This document shows, one piece after another, positions 1-8,223 of a DNA stretch of 64,000 bases (position 1 is the first letter of the stretch; every line of letters begins with the position of its first letter). The stretch covers positions 186,001 through 250,000 of the forward strand of contig JAHDKT010000029.1 of the NCBI GenBank assembly GCA_018436725.1, read 5' to 3'. The position numbers and the translations under genes are program-made. The notes under the pieces are model-generated. The model was given only the letters and a program-made list of their open reading frames with translations, had not been told where the DNA came from and did no database searches. This DNA comes from Synergistaceae bacterium. Lineage in GTDB: Bacteria; Synergistota; Synergistia; Synergistales; Aminobacteriaceae.

Positions 1-795
1 TCCGAACGCGATGATCACGATGGCGGTGCAGATCATGTGGCGGATGTCCATCGATTCCTTCTCTTCGAAGTGATTGGCCGTCTCGGCCGCGGTTTCGGCC
101 GAGTAGACGAGGCTCTTCGTCGGATCGCTCTGGACCTTCTTGATGTAGAGATAGACGAAACCGAAGGTAAGGAACAGATTTACGATATGGAAGAAGACGC
201 GGACGCCGAATCCGGAGAACATCGGAAGCTCGGCGATGGTATGGGCGATTCCGACGGTGAAGACGTTCCCCCAGCCGACGTTGAAGCCTGCGTACGAGCC
301 AAGGTAGATCATCGCGAAGCCGACGACGGCATCGTAACCGAGCCCCTTTGCAAGCAGAATGCCGAGGGGGATGAGCGCGACTACGGGGTTCGCGAAGACG
401 CCGGTAGCGCCGCCGATGGACATGAGAAGCATGATGATGGCGACTGCCCACAGCTCCTTGCCTTTCAGCTTGTGAACGATGCGGTTCATGCCGACCCGGA
501 TGGTCCCGGTTTCTTCAAGAATACGGATTGCGCCGCCCACGAAGAAGACCATGAAGATCATCGAGGCGGACTGGATCCACCCCTTCACCACGGAGTTGAA
601 GATATCCCAGAAGCCCTGGGGGGTGGAGTCCATCACTTTGAACGAATCCGCGACGACTTTGGTTACGGTTCCCTCTTTGACTCTCTCATACTGACCGGCG
701 GGAATAAGCCACGTGAGCGCCGCCATGATAATCGTGATAATGAACATAAGCGCGAAAACGTGCGGAACTCTGCTGCCTTTTGCTTTTTCAGCCAC
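1..795 (-). CDS. YfcC/DcuC-family carrier, N-terminal part
   Basis: Inner-membrane carrier of the YfcC (C4-dicarboxylate anaerobic carrier, ArcD/DcuC-like) family. 265 codons are visible; the C-terminus lies beyond the left edge. GTG start at 795 follows a GGGAGA Shine-Dalgarno. A short basic N-terminus leads into hydrophobic helices, with conserved-looking stretches TWLIPAGQYERV, MIFMVFFVGGAIRI and GGATGVFANPVVALIPLGI. The gene lies 60 bp downstream of an M20 amidohydrolase on the same strand. That pairing suggests uptake of N-acylated amino acids or export of a product, which is inference. No distinct terminator separates the two, so they probably form one transcript with an operator-like palindrome at 2109-2121. 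Confidence 0.8.
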   Translation of the reverse strand, partial: MAEKAKGSRVPHVFALMFIITIIMAALTWLIPAGQYERVKEGTVTKVVADSFKVMDSTPQGFWDIFNSVVKGWIQSASMIFMVFFVGGAIRILEETGTIRVGMNRIVHKLKGKELWAVAIIMLLMSIGGATGVFANPVVALIPLGILLAKGLGYDAVVGFAMIYLGSYAGFNVGWGNVFTVGIAHTIAELPMFSGFGVRVFFHIVNLFLTFGFVYLYIKKVQSDPTKSLVYSAETAAETANHFEEKESMDIRHMICTAIVIIAFG

Positions 796-855
796 TGTAA
801 TCTCTCCCTTTTCCTCTTTTTTTTGCCGCATTTTTTCGTGAACTTGCTGTCGGCG

Positions 856-2049
856 TCAGCGGCCCAGCTTTTTCAGAACGTAACGGACGAAGACAGCCAC
901 GCCGACAGGAAGCGCCTCGTCGGGGAAGTTGAATCCGGGGTTGTGGAGAGATATCGGCGTGTCTCCCCCCACACCCAGCCGGAAGATCGTCCCGCGGGGT
1001 ACTCTCTGCAGAAAATAGGCGAAGTCTTCGGAACCCATCATCGGATTGGCGAGACGGATCACTTTCTCCGGTCCCAGCACATCCCGCGCGGCTTCGGCGA
1101 GCAGTTCGGTCTCCTCAAGATCGTTGACCACGGGAGGTATGCCGAATGTGTAGTCACAGACCGCATCGCAACGGTAGGACGCCGCGATGTGGGTGCAGAT
1201 GCTTTCCAGACGATCGCGTATCTTAGAACGGATTTCCGGAGAGAAGCAGCGCACTGTCCCGGCGATCTCGACCTCCTGGGGGACCACGTTGAATGCGTTG
1301 CCTCCGTGGATCTGGCAGACGGAGAGTACCGCGCGTTCATTGGCCTCTATCTCCCGTGCGAGGATCATCTGCAGGCTGATTACTGCCTGCGCCGCAGCGG
1401 CGAGCGCGTCGCTCCCTCTGTGCGGATAGGCGCCGTGGGTCCCCTTGCCGATCATCTTCACCTTGAAGATGTCTCCCGACGCCATGAACGGTCCGGGGTA
1501 GACCGCCACCGAGCCAATCGGAATCTCGACGCCGCCGTGAAGCGCGACGACCGCGTCGACTGGCGGGTTTTCAAGGATACCGCAGTCGATCATCTTCGCG
1601 GCGCCGTAGAGGGTCTCCTCGGCGGGCTGGAAGAAGAGTTTCACCGTCCCCGCAAATTCCTTCCTGTTCTTCTGCAGAACCTTTGCCGCGGCGAGAAGGA
1701 TGGCGGTATGTCCGTCGTGGCCGCAGGCATGCATAACGCCTTTGTTCTGCGACGCGTACGGCGCGCCGGTCGCTTCCTCGATAGGGAGGGCGTCGATGTC
1801 CGCCCGAAGACCTATCGTCGGCGGCTCCCCCGCTCCCGTCCATTCCGCGGTCCCGCGGATGATTCCGAGGACGCCCGTCTCGATGGCGAGAGGGACCATT
1901 TCGATTCCCGCCGTCTCCAGCTCACTTTTGATAAACGCGGTGGTTGCATGTTCATTGAACCCGACCTCCGCGTTCCGATGCACAAAATGCCGTGCATCGA
2001 CCACGTACTCCCTTATTTCGTCGACTTCTTCCCAGATTCTCTCCTGCAT
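856..2049 (-). CDS. M20D-family amidohydrolase (N-acyl amino acid/hippurate hydrolase type)
   Basis: Cytosolic metal-dependent amidohydrolase of peptidase family M20D, which removes acyl groups from N-acyl amino acids or related amides. The 397-aa length is typical. Visible motifs are LRADIDALPIEE (residues 81-92), HACGHDGHT (107-115, supplying the Cys and His metal ligands), QPAEE (141-145, catalytic Glu pair) and an ALHGG His near 170; a further His lies close to the C-terminus. The substrate cannot be read from sequence. A YfcC-type carrier lies downstream on the same strand. A strong bidirectional terminator (2132-2178) separates it from the lyase gene upstream, and a TTGTA-N3-TACAA palindrome at 2109-2121 suggests control by the GntR protein at 7429-8157. 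Confidence 0.85.
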   Translation of the reverse strand: MQERIWEEVDEIREYVVDARHFVHRNAEVGFNEHATTAFIKSELETAGIEMVPLAIETGVLGIIRGTAEWTGAGEPPTIGLRADIDALPIEEATGAPYASQNKGVMHACGHDGHTAILLAAAKVLQKNRKEFAGTVKLFFQPAEETLYGAAKMIDCGILENPPVDAVVALHGGVEIPIGSVAVYPGPFMASGDIFKVKMIGKGTHGAYPHRGSDALAAAAQAVISLQMILAREIEANERAVLSVCQIHGGNAFNVVPQEVEIAGTVRCFSPEIRSKIRDRLESICTHIAASYRCDAVCDYTFGIPPVVNDLEETELLAEAARDVLGPEKVIRLANPMMGSEDFAYFLQRVPRGTIFRLGVGGDTPISLHNPGFNFPDEALPVGVAVFVRYVLKKLGR

Positions 2050-2108
2050 TTCTCGACCTCCTGACGTCTCTTTCCCCCTCCAGCCGACGGAGGGTTCTTA
2101 TAGTTGCG

Positions 2109-2121
2109 TTGTATGATACAA
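2109..2121. promoter_or_regulatory. Candidate GntR/FadR-type operator
   Basis: TTGTATGATACAA is a perfect palindrome (TTGTA-N3-TACAA) in the leader of the amidohydrolase gene, close to a possible minus-strand -10 (TATAAG, 2097-2102). GntR proteins of the FadR subfamily commonly bind TNGT-N3-ACNA-type sites. A near copy (TTGTA-CAT-TACAC) overlaps the -10 of the gntR promoter at 8225-8237, which links the two by inference. Confidence 0.5.
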
Positions 2122-2131
2122 TGCATCGAAT

Positions 2132-2178
2132 AAAAAATCACCCCTTTGGCGGACTTTTCGCCAAAAGGGTGATTTTTT
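2132..2178. terminator. Bidirectional intrinsic terminator
   Basis: Two 20-nt arms (2132-2151 and 2159-2178) pair with a single mismatch around a 7-nt loop. Each arm carries an A6 or T6 tract, so the hairpin works in both directions. On the minus strand it ends the GntR/permease/dehydratase/CoA-transferase/lyase transcript. Confidence 0.9.
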
Positions 2179-2191
2179 GTCAGGTGTTATG

Positions 2192-3106
2192 TCAGGAGTT
2201 GCAGCAGCCCTTGTCCGCCACGGCAAGATGGCTGTACGTGGTCAGCCCGAAGTCCGACTTCATGCTGCGTACAACGGCCAGCAGCTTCGGGATATCGATG
2301 CCTGTCGGAATCCCCATGCGTTCGGCCATGTTGGCCATATCCTCCGTGGCGGCGTTTCCCGCCGCGCCCGGCGCGAAGGGGCAGCCTCCGAGACCTCCCG
2401 CCGCCGCGTCGAAGGAGGAGAATCCCATCCGCATGGCGGTGAGCATGTTGGCGAGCGCCATACCGTGCGTGTCGTGAAGGTGCAGAGCGAAGGGGTAGTC
2501 GCCGTACCTTGCGCGCATCTCCGTGAGAGTGTTCGCAAGGTATTTCGGGTCGGTGGTTCCGATCGTGTCGCAGAGAGTGACGCCGTCGACGCCCGCATCA
2601 AGGCTCTCTTCAACGACTCTGACGACTTTTTCCGGAGGAACGTCCCCTGCGAAGGGGCAGGCGAAGGAGGTCGCCACGGAGAGGCGGAGCTTCGTCTCTC
2701 CCTTCAGCGCGCAGACCTTCTTGAGTTCCTCGATGGATTCCTCCACTGTCCTCCGGGTGTTCGCCATGTTGTGGTCCACGCTCGCCGAGATGACGAAGTT
2801 CATCCAGTCGACGCCCGCAGCGAGGGCCGACTCGGCGCCCCGGAGGTTCGGGACGAGGGCGACGGAGGTGATCTTCCCCCGCCACTTCGCGTTGAAATGC
2901 GCCGTCACGTCCGCGGCGTCCGCCATCTGCGGAATGGCCTTCGGGCTCACGAAGGAGGTGATCTCCATCGTTGAAATGCCCGTCCCGGCGAGGGCGTCGA
3001 GTATGGCGATCTTCCCCTCCGTTGGGATGAACTCCTTTACGCTCTGGAAGCCGTCCCTGGGGCAAACCTCCATAATCTCGATCCGTTCGGGCAGGGAGAA
3101 GGACAT
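2192..3106 (-). CDS. HMG-CoA lyase-family enzyme (candidate citramalyl-CoA lyase)
   Basis: 304-aa DRE-TIM metallolyase of the 3-hydroxy-3-methylglutaryl-CoA lyase family, which splits a 3-hydroxyacyl-CoA into acetyl-CoA and a keto acid. Seen: the catalytic Arg in PRDG (16-19), metal ligands in HLHDTHG (209-215) and the signature GGLGGCPFAPGAAGN (237-251) with the mobile catalytic Cys. The last gene of its operon, 4 bp after a class III CoA-transferase and preceded by an aconitase-type dehydratase. The R-citramalyl-CoA lyase of the Chloroflexus 3-hydroxypropionate cycle is, as I recall, a member of this family encoded beside a CoA-transferase of the same class, so cleavage of citramalyl-CoA to acetyl-CoA and pyruvate is a good candidate. 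True HMG-CoA cleavage is the alternative. Confidence 0.85.
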   Translation of the reverse strand: MSFSLPERIEIMEVCPRDGFQSVKEFIPTEGKIAILDALAGTGISTMEITSFVSPKAIPQMADAADVTAHFNAKWRGKITSVALVPNLRGAESALAAGVDWMNFVISASVDHNMANTRRTVEESIEELKKVCALKGETKLRLSVATSFACPFAGDVPPEKVVRVVEESLDAGVDGVTLCDTIGTTDPKYLANTLTEMRARYGDYPFALHLHDTHGMALANMLTAMRMGFSSFDAAAGGLGGCPFAPGAAGNAATEDMANMAERMGIPTGIDIPKLLAVVRSMKSDFGLTTYSHLAVADKGCCNS

Positions 3107-3110
3107 GATG

Positions 3111-4310
3111 CTACACCGCCCCCTCTGCCCGAAGCGCGGCGATAGCCTCGGAGGTCATGCCGAGAAGCGAGCCGAGGATCTCCTCGTTGTTCTGTCCCAG
3201 AGCGGGGGAGGGCGTGCGCACTCCGGCGGGAGTATCGGAGAGTTTGATATGGCTTCCCGTGACCTTCATCTTCCCTGCGACGGGGTGCTCCATCTCGACG
3301 AACATCTCCCGGTCGCCGCCGATATGCGGGTCGTTCACGACCTGTTCGATATTCAGAATCGGCGCGCACGGAACGCCCGCCGCGGAGACCTTCTCGCACA
3401 CTTCGTCCACGGTGAAGCGCGTGGTCCACTCCTCAAGCAGCGGCTTCAGTTCGGCGTGGTTCGCCACGCGATCGCGCACCCTCGTGAAGCGGGGATCGTT
3501 GATCAGATGGCCCAGGTCCATAGCCTCGCAGAGCTGCGCCCAGAGCTTGTCGTTGGCCACCCCGATGACGAGGCTGCCGTCGGAGGCGCGAAAAGAGTCG
3601 TACGGGTAGGTGGACTCGTAGCGGTTGCCGATGCGCTGCGGTATCCGTCCCTCGACAAGGTAGATCATGTTGATGATCTCCAGGCTGGCGACGGCTGAAT
3701 CCACCAGCGCCACGTCGACCTTCTGTCCGAGGCCGGTGGAGGCGCGGTTATAGACCGCCGAGAGAATGCCGATCGCGCAGGAGAGTCCGCCCAACACGTC
3801 GCCCATGGCGGTTCCGGTCCGTGTAGGTTCACCGTCGGGCCATCCGGTGGTACTCATGAGGCCGCTCATGGCCTGGGAGATGATATCGTACCCCGGCCGC
3901 TGGCTGTAGCGTCCCGTGTGCCCGAAGCCGGAGATCGCGGCGTAGATAATCGCCGGGTTCACCTTTTTAAGATCTTCGTACCCCAGTCCGAGCTTCTCCA
4001 TTGTTCCGGGGCGGAAGTTTTCGATCACTACGTCGGCCTTCTTCACAAGCTCAAGAAAGATCTCCTTCGCTTTGGGGTTCTTCAGGTTCAGCGTGAGCCC
4101 CTTCTTATTCCGGTTCAGGTTCATGAAGTAGGCGCTCTCTCCGTTCTTGAACGGGCCCATCTGCCGTGTGTCGTCGCCCTTGCCGGCCTCTTCGATTTTA
4201 ATGACCTCGGCGCCCATGTCGGCGAACATCATCGTGCAGAACGGTCCGGCAAGCACGCGGGTAAGATCGAGGACGCGAAGTCCTTCAAGCGCTCCTTTTC
4301 GTACGGTCAT
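3111..4310 (-). CDS. CaiB/BaiF class III CoA-transferase
   Basis: 399-aa family III CoA-transferase, moving CoA from a donor such as succinyl-CoA to a carboxylic acid through an enzyme-bound anhydride. Start ATG 4308-4310 overlaps the TGA of the dehydratase small subunit (ATGA), implying translational coupling. The open frame continues upstream, but only inside the neighbouring gene. Seen: LRVLDLTRVLAGPFCTMMFADMGAEVIKIE-type N-terminus (residues 11-40), VIENFRPGTMEKLGLGYEDL, and MGDVLGG around residue 171, where the catalytic Asp of the family lies. Genes on either side suggest that the acceptor is the hydroxy-dicarboxylate made by the dehydratase and that the thioester goes to the lyase. Acceptor identity is inference. 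Confidence 0.88.
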   Translation of the reverse strand: MTVRKGALEGLRVLDLTRVLAGPFCTMMFADMGAEVIKIEEAGKGDDTRQMGPFKNGESAYFMNLNRNKKGLTLNLKNPKAKEIFLELVKKADVVIENFRPGTMEKLGLGYEDLKKVNPAIIYAAISGFGHTGRYSQRPGYDIISQAMSGLMSTTGWPDGEPTRTGTAMGDVLGGLSCAIGILSAVYNRASTGLGQKVDVALVDSAVASLEIINMIYLVEGRIPQRIGNRYESTYPYDSFRASDGSLVIGVANDKLWAQLCEAMDLGHLINDPRFTRVRDRVANHAELKPLLEEWTTRFTVDEVCEKVSAAGVPCAPILNIEQVVNDPHIGGDREMFVEMEHPVAGKMKVTGSHIKLSDTPAGVRTPSPALGQNNEEILGSLLGMTSEAIAALRAEGAV

Positions 4311-4813
4311 CGGATAGTGCCCTCCTTGATCTGTTTGGCCAGGTAGGGAACAAGACCGCCGCAATCGATCAGTTCCATGATATGCGGCGGAAGCGTGCTG
4401 CATGCGTAGCTCTCCCCCTTGGTCTTGTTGTTCACTTTTCCTGCCTGGAGATCGATCTCCAGCTCGTCGCCGTTCCGAATTTTGTCCGCCTCGGCGCACT
4501 CCACGACGGGGAGGCCGATGTTGATTGCGTTGCGGTAGAAAATACGGGCGAAAAATTTAGCCACGATAGCGCCTACCTGAAGGTGCTTCAGAGTCAGCGG
4601 GGCGGTTTCACGGCTCGAGCCCGAACCGAAGTTGTTTCCCGCGACCAGTATATCCCCCGGCTTGACCTTGGCCGAGAATTCGGGATCGATCGCGCTCATA
4701 GCGTACTTTGCGGCGTCTGCAACGGTCAACTCCATATATTGGGGAGGAGCGATAATATCCGTATTGATGTTGTCTCCGTACGTATGCGCTTTTCCTTTTT
4801 GTGTAACGGACAC
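4307..4813 (-). CDS. Aconitase-family dehydratase, small (swivel) subunit, LeuD-like
   Basis: 168-aa small subunit of a two-part [4Fe-4S] hydro-lyase of the isopropylmalate/homoaconitate/dimethylmalate dehydratase group. GTG start at 4813 is placed by AAAGGAGGAG just upstream; the in-frame codons before it run back into the large-subunit gene. The substrate-loop signature is clear: DNINTDIIAPPQYM near the N-terminus and GNNFGSGSSRE, then the FFARIFYRNAINIGLPV core. Its stop overlaps the CoA-transferase start. Leucine biosynthesis genes are absent nearby and the neighbours are catabolic, so LeuD proper is unlikely. A citramalate, dimethylmalate or related dehydratase is more plausible, which is inference. 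Confidence 0.87.
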   Translation of the reverse strand: MSVTQKGKAHTYGDNINTDIIAPPQYMELTVADAAKYAMSAIDPEFSAKVKPGDILVAGNNFGSGSSRETAPLTLKHLQVGAIVAKFFARIFYRNAINIGLPVVECAEADKIRNGDELEIDLQAGKVNNKTKGESYACSTLPPHIMELIDCGGLVPYLAKQIKEGTIR

Positions 4814-4829
4814 GATAATCTCCTCCTTT

Positions 4830-6104
4830 CTAGAGATACTCTCGGGGATCGACAATCTTGCCTTCGATCGCCGCCGCCGCCGTTGTCAAGGGGGAACCGA
4901 GGTAAACGAACGCCTTCTTGCTCCCCATTCTCCCCAGGAAATTCCGGTTGGTGGACGAGATGCAGGCTTCTCCGTCCGCAAGGATCCCCGAGTGGAGTCC
5001 GACGCATACCCCGCAGGTGGGCGCCATGACGATAGCTCCTGCTTCTGAAAGCGTGGACAGAATGCCGTCTTTCGCCGCGCGGTCCCACGTTTTTTTCGAG
5101 GCGGGAGAGACGAGAAGCCGGACACCTTCCTTCACTTTTTTCCCCTTGAGCAGACGCGCCGCCTCAAGGAGATCGTAGTAGCGTCCGCCGGTGCAGGAGC
5201 CGATGTACGCCTGGTCGATGCGGACATCCTTGTCGATTTCCTCGACGGAGCAGACGTTGTCCACTTCGTGCGGTCGGGAGACCATAGGAACAAGCGTGGA
5301 GGCGTCGAAATCGAGCGTCTCGCAAAAAATGGCGTCGGGGTCGCTTGCGACATCGTCGTACGTCGCGGTGATGCCGTTCGCGGTAAGGAATTCCTTCACC
5401 TTCGCATCGGAAGCGATCAGGCCGGCCTTTGCGCCCATCTCGACGGCCATGTTGGAGAGGCAGAGGCGCTCGTCCATCGGCATGTTCACGACCGTGTCTC
5501 CGTGATACTCGACTGTTTTATAGGTCGCTCCGGCGTGCCCTATCGCTCCGATGGTCCGGAGAGAGACGTCCTTCGCCATAACGCCGTCGGCGAGCTTTCC
5601 GGACCAGGTGACTTTCATTGTTTCGGGAACCCTCAGCCACGTCTTCCCTGTTACGAGAATACCGAGCATCTCCGTGGAGCCGACGCCGCTCGCGAACGCG
5701 CCGAGCGCGCCCCCCATGCAGGTGTGCGAATCGGTGCCCAGTACCAGCGTACCGGGAAGAACGTGTCCTTCTTCCACCATTACCTGGTGGCAGGGGCCGA
5801 TGAACTCGTAGTAGCTCTTGATCCCCTTCTCTTTCGCCCACTCCCGCGTGAACTTGACGATGTCCGCCTGGCGCGAGTTGGCCGGGGGAGTGTAATGGTC
5901 GGAAATGATGACCACTTTATCGGGATTCTTCACGGAGGCTCCGAGTTCCGTCATCTTCTCGGCGATTTCGACTCTGGGGCCGAGGATGTCGTCCATCATG
6001 GCCTTGTCGACGTCGGCCCACACTATGTCTCCGGCTTTCACCGAGTCGACGCCCGCAACCTTCGCAATGATCTTTTCGGATATGGTTTTGCCCAATGTGT
6101 TCAC
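4830..6104 (-). CDS. Aconitase-family dehydratase, large [4Fe-4S] subunit, LeuC-like
   Basis: 424-aa catalytic subunit that hydrates or dehydrates a 2-hydroxy di- or tricarboxylate. The three cluster-binding cysteines are visible at 304 (GSCTGGR), 364 and 367 (PTCGVCVG). VLGTDSHTCMGGALGAFASGVGSTE (from residue 121) is the family signature, and IISDHYTPP supplies the substrate-binding His. The length fits the short archaeal/bacterial LeuC2-HacA clade (about 420 aa) rather than classical LeuC (about 470 aa). The stop lies 17 bp before the small-subunit start. It follows a MatC-like dicarboxylate permease by 9 bp, and the operon ends with CoA-transferase and lyase genes. Citraconate, mesaconate or citramalate interconversion is the favoured but unproven role. 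Confidence 0.88.
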   Translation of the reverse strand: MNTLGKTISEKIIAKVAGVDSVKAGDIVWADVDKAMMDDILGPRVEIAEKMTELGASVKNPDKVVIISDHYTPPANSRQADIVKFTREWAKEKGIKSYYEFIGPCHQVMVEEGHVLPGTLVLGTDSHTCMGGALGAFASGVGSTEMLGILVTGKTWLRVPETMKVTWSGKLADGVMAKDVSLRTIGAIGHAGATYKTVEYHGDTVVNMPMDERLCLSNMAVEMGAKAGLIASDAKVKEFLTANGITATYDDVASDPDAIFCETLDFDASTLVPMVSRPHEVDNVCSVEEIDKDVRIDQAYIGSCTGGRYYDLLEAARLLKGKKVKEGVRLLVSPASKKTWDRAAKDGILSTLSEAGAIVMAPTCGVCVGLHSGILADGEACISSTNRNFLGRMGSKKAFVYLGSPLTTAAAAIEGKIVDPREYL

Positions 6105-6113
6105 TCCTTTCCG

Positions 6114-7379
6114 CTAGATGCCCCAGATGCGGTACAGTCCGAGCCAGGCGACTCCTGCGAGGCAGAGAACGCCGCAGACGGCGACGATGAACATCTCGGC
6201 GAAGAGTTTGTTCTGTTTTTCGGGGGAGATGGAGGCGTTCGCCGCGTACGCAGCGAGCGCGAGGGCGCCGCCGGTCGACGCCGGGCTGATGCCCGCAGTA
6301 TGCGCGGTCATGGTGATTGCGGAGATAAGATCAAGAGCGGAGACGTTGGGAAGCGTTTTCATCAGTTCCGAAACCGTGGGAATGAGCGTAGGCATGACGA
6401 CTCCGGAGGTGCTGGAGAACCAGGACATGATGCCCGCCGTCAGGCCGATGATGGGGGAGGCGGTCTTCTCGTTCATAAACTGCGCGAGGAACTGGGCGAG
6501 CATCTCGATGCCCTTCAGTTTGATGGCGAGGTTCATCAGGACGCCGACGCCGCAGACGAGAATGATTGTACCCCAGGGCATGGTAGCGATGGACTTCCGT
6601 TCGTCCGCTACCTTCAGAACTAAAAGGACGACGCCTACGCAGAAAGCGATGAGGCCAACGTTTGACTTCGTCAGCAGGACGATGGCGACGAGCGCGGCGA
6701 TACCGAAAAGCGTGATGGTCTGCTGCTTGTTGAACGCGGGAAGCTCTCCGAGAGAAAGCTCCTTCTTGGACTTGATCTTGTAGCCCCCGAGAGCGAGGTA
6801 GAGGAGAAGAGCGAAGATGGTTTCTCCCATCAGGGAGTTGACGAAATACTGCATTGCGAAGCCGGTGAAGCCCTGCTTCGCGGCGAGTTCAAGGCCGATG
6901 ATGCCCGTAGGGGCTATGGGGGAGATGCCGCCCGCCGCGGCGCCGAGCACCGTGATCGGCGCGAGCATCAGAGGCGAAATATCCAGTTCCGCCGCAAGCG
7001 CCATCGCAAGAGGAATCATCAGCGCCATGACGGGGATTGTTCCGGGGCCGATGGCGGCGAGGAATGTCGAAAGAAGATAGATGGCGATAGGAATCATCCA
7101 CGTTTTTTTGCCCGAAAGCGCGATGACCTTGCGGGCGAAAAGCTCCAGCGTGCCGTTCGTCTGGGAGATGCTGAAGAGGAAGGTAACCCCCATCAGCATC
7201 ATGGTAAGGCTGGTGCTCCATCCGGCGATGATTTCCGACTCTTTCATCCCCGCCATCTTGCCCAGTATGACCGCGAAAGCGATTGCGATGAGTCCCGTGT
7301 TGAGCTTTTTCGTGAAGCCTATTGCGATTGCGACGACGAGTGCTACGAGCGACCAAAGACCGTAATTCATTTCATACAT
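6114..7379 (-). CDS. MatC/IT-superfamily dicarboxylate permease
   Basis: 421-aa inner-membrane carrier of roughly ten to twelve hydrophobic segments, resembling the MatC (malonate/dicarboxylate) and SLC13-type permeases of the ion-transporter superfamily. Two internally related halves carry Ser/Thr/Gly-Pro reentrant-like segments: AIGPGTIPVMALMIPLA with GISPIAPTGIIGLE, and SWFSSTSGVVMPTLIPTV with AHTAGISPASTGGA. It lies 49 bp downstream of the GntR gene without a terminator and 9 bp upstream of the dehydratase genes, so it probably imports the organic acid the operon degrades. Substrate not determinable from sequence. Confidence 0.78.
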   Translation of the reverse strand: MYEMNYGLWSLVALVVAIAIGFTKKLNTGLIAIAFAVILGKMAGMKESEIIAGWSTSLTMMLMGVTFLFSISQTNGTLELFARKVIALSGKKTWMIPIAIYLLSTFLAAIGPGTIPVMALMIPLAMALAAELDISPLMLAPITVLGAAAGGISPIAPTGIIGLELAAKQGFTGFAMQYFVNSLMGETIFALLLYLALGGYKIKSKKELSLGELPAFNKQQTITLFGIAALVAIVLLTKSNVGLIAFCVGVVLLVLKVADERKSIATMPWGTIILVCGVGVLMNLAIKLKGIEMLAQFLAQFMNEKTASPIIGLTAGIMSWFSSTSGVVMPTLIPTVSELMKTLPNVSALDLISAITMTAHTAGISPASTGGALALAAYAANASISPEKQNKLFAEMFIVAVCGVLCLAGVAWLGLYRIWGI

Positions 7380-7428
7380 CCTCCGTTCATAATGTTGGAT
7401 AAATTTCTGATCTCGCTACAATAGGAGC

Positions 7429-8157
7429 TTAAGCATCTTCGTTTCGTTGAAGCCCCGGAATCCCCTCCTTCTCCGGATTGGTCCTGAGCGGACCGGCGGT
7501 TATTCTTCTATGGAAATAGCTGTAAAATCTGTTCATCTGGAGCGACTTGAGGTCTCCCGACTGAAGGGCTTCGAGAATCTTGAGGTGTTCCGAGACAAGG
7601 TGTTCAATATCCTGTTCCGTTGCGACGTCCCGCATGATCGCCTGCTGGATCTGGTGGTAGACCGTCTTCAGCATCCGGAGTGCGATCCCTCGACCGGAGC
7701 GCTCGGCGAGATAGAGATGGAACTCGAGGTCGATCGTGCTGAACTCGAGAAGAATTTCCGCGCGGGTGTCTCCGCTTTTGCCCAGCAACAACAATTTCCC
7801 GAGGAGTTTTTTCAGGTAGTCGTAATCGTTCGACGTGAACGATCCTCTTCTTATGATTTCTCGGAAGACGATGTCTTCCAGCGCGAAGCGGATGTCGTAC
7901 AGCTCTTCGATCTCCTCCGGGGAGAACCCGACGACGACCGATCCCTTTTGAGGGATGGAACGAAGAAGCCCGCGGCCTTCGAGTATTTTCAGTCCCTCGC
8001 GGACAGGGGCTCTGCTGATGTTCAGTGTTCGGGCAAGTTCGTCCTCGCGGATGAAGGTTCCCGGAGGATAGGAGTCGGAGAGGAGAAACTGACGGCGAAG
8101 GTACGAAGCAACTTCGTTGGCAAGAGTGGTGGTCTTGAATTTCTTGAGGGTGGTCAT
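7429..8157 (-). CDS. GntR-family regulator, FadR subfamily (FCD domain)
   Basis: 242-aa transcription factor. The N-terminal winged helix-turn-helix (about residues 12-80) contains PPGTFIREDELARTLNISRAPVREGLKILEGRGLL, a textbook GntR DNA-binding signature. The helical remainder matches the FCD effector domain, with metal-binding-type His and Asp residues (DLEFHLYLAERSG; HLVSEHLKILEAL). First gene of the organic-acid operon, with AGGAGG 7 bp before ATG. Its promoter (8224-8251) overlaps a TTGTA-N3-TACA site and the transcript would begin at a 42-bp palindrome, so autoregulation is likely. The effector is probably the substrate or a CoA-thioester intermediate, which is inference. Confidence 0.92.
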   Translation of the reverse strand: MTTLKKFKTTTLANEVASYLRRQFLLSDSYPPGTFIREDELARTLNISRAPVREGLKILEGRGLLRSIPQKGSVVVGFSPEEIEELYDIRFALEDIVFREIIRRGSFTSNDYDYLKKLLGKLLLLGKSGDTRAEILLEFSTIDLEFHLYLAERSGRGIALRMLKTVYHQIQQAIMRDVATEQDIEHLVSEHLKILEALQSGDLKSLQMNRFYSYFHRRITAGPLRTNPEKEGIPGLQRNEDA

Positions 8158-8178
8158 GCGGAGGCCTCCTCTCGTGAT

Positions 8179-8220
8179 AGCACCGATATTTCAAATGTCG
8201 ACATTTGAAATATCGGTGCT
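8179..8220. repeat. 42-bp perfect palindrome in the gntR 5' leader
   Basis: Arms 8179-8199 and 8200-8220 are exact reverse complements with no spacer, centred on GTCGAC. The palindrome begins about where transcription from the gntR promoter should start and ends 21 bp before the gntR ATG. It could be an extended operator, acting as a roadblock, or a 5' mRNA stem. A palindrome this long without mismatch is not expected by chance. Confidence 0.9.
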
Positions 8221-8223
8221 TGC

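Noticed and set aside
37-2064. 675-codon plus-strand open frame
   Set aside because: It is antisense to the carrier and amidohydrolase genes, whose motifs are clear. Composition is low-complexity Asp/Glu/His/Arg, as expected for a G+C-rich shadow frame.
4307-6104. Leucine biosynthetic LeuCD
   Set aside because: No leuA or leuB nearby, the large subunit is of the short clade, and neighbours are CoA-transferase and lyase genes typical of catabolism.
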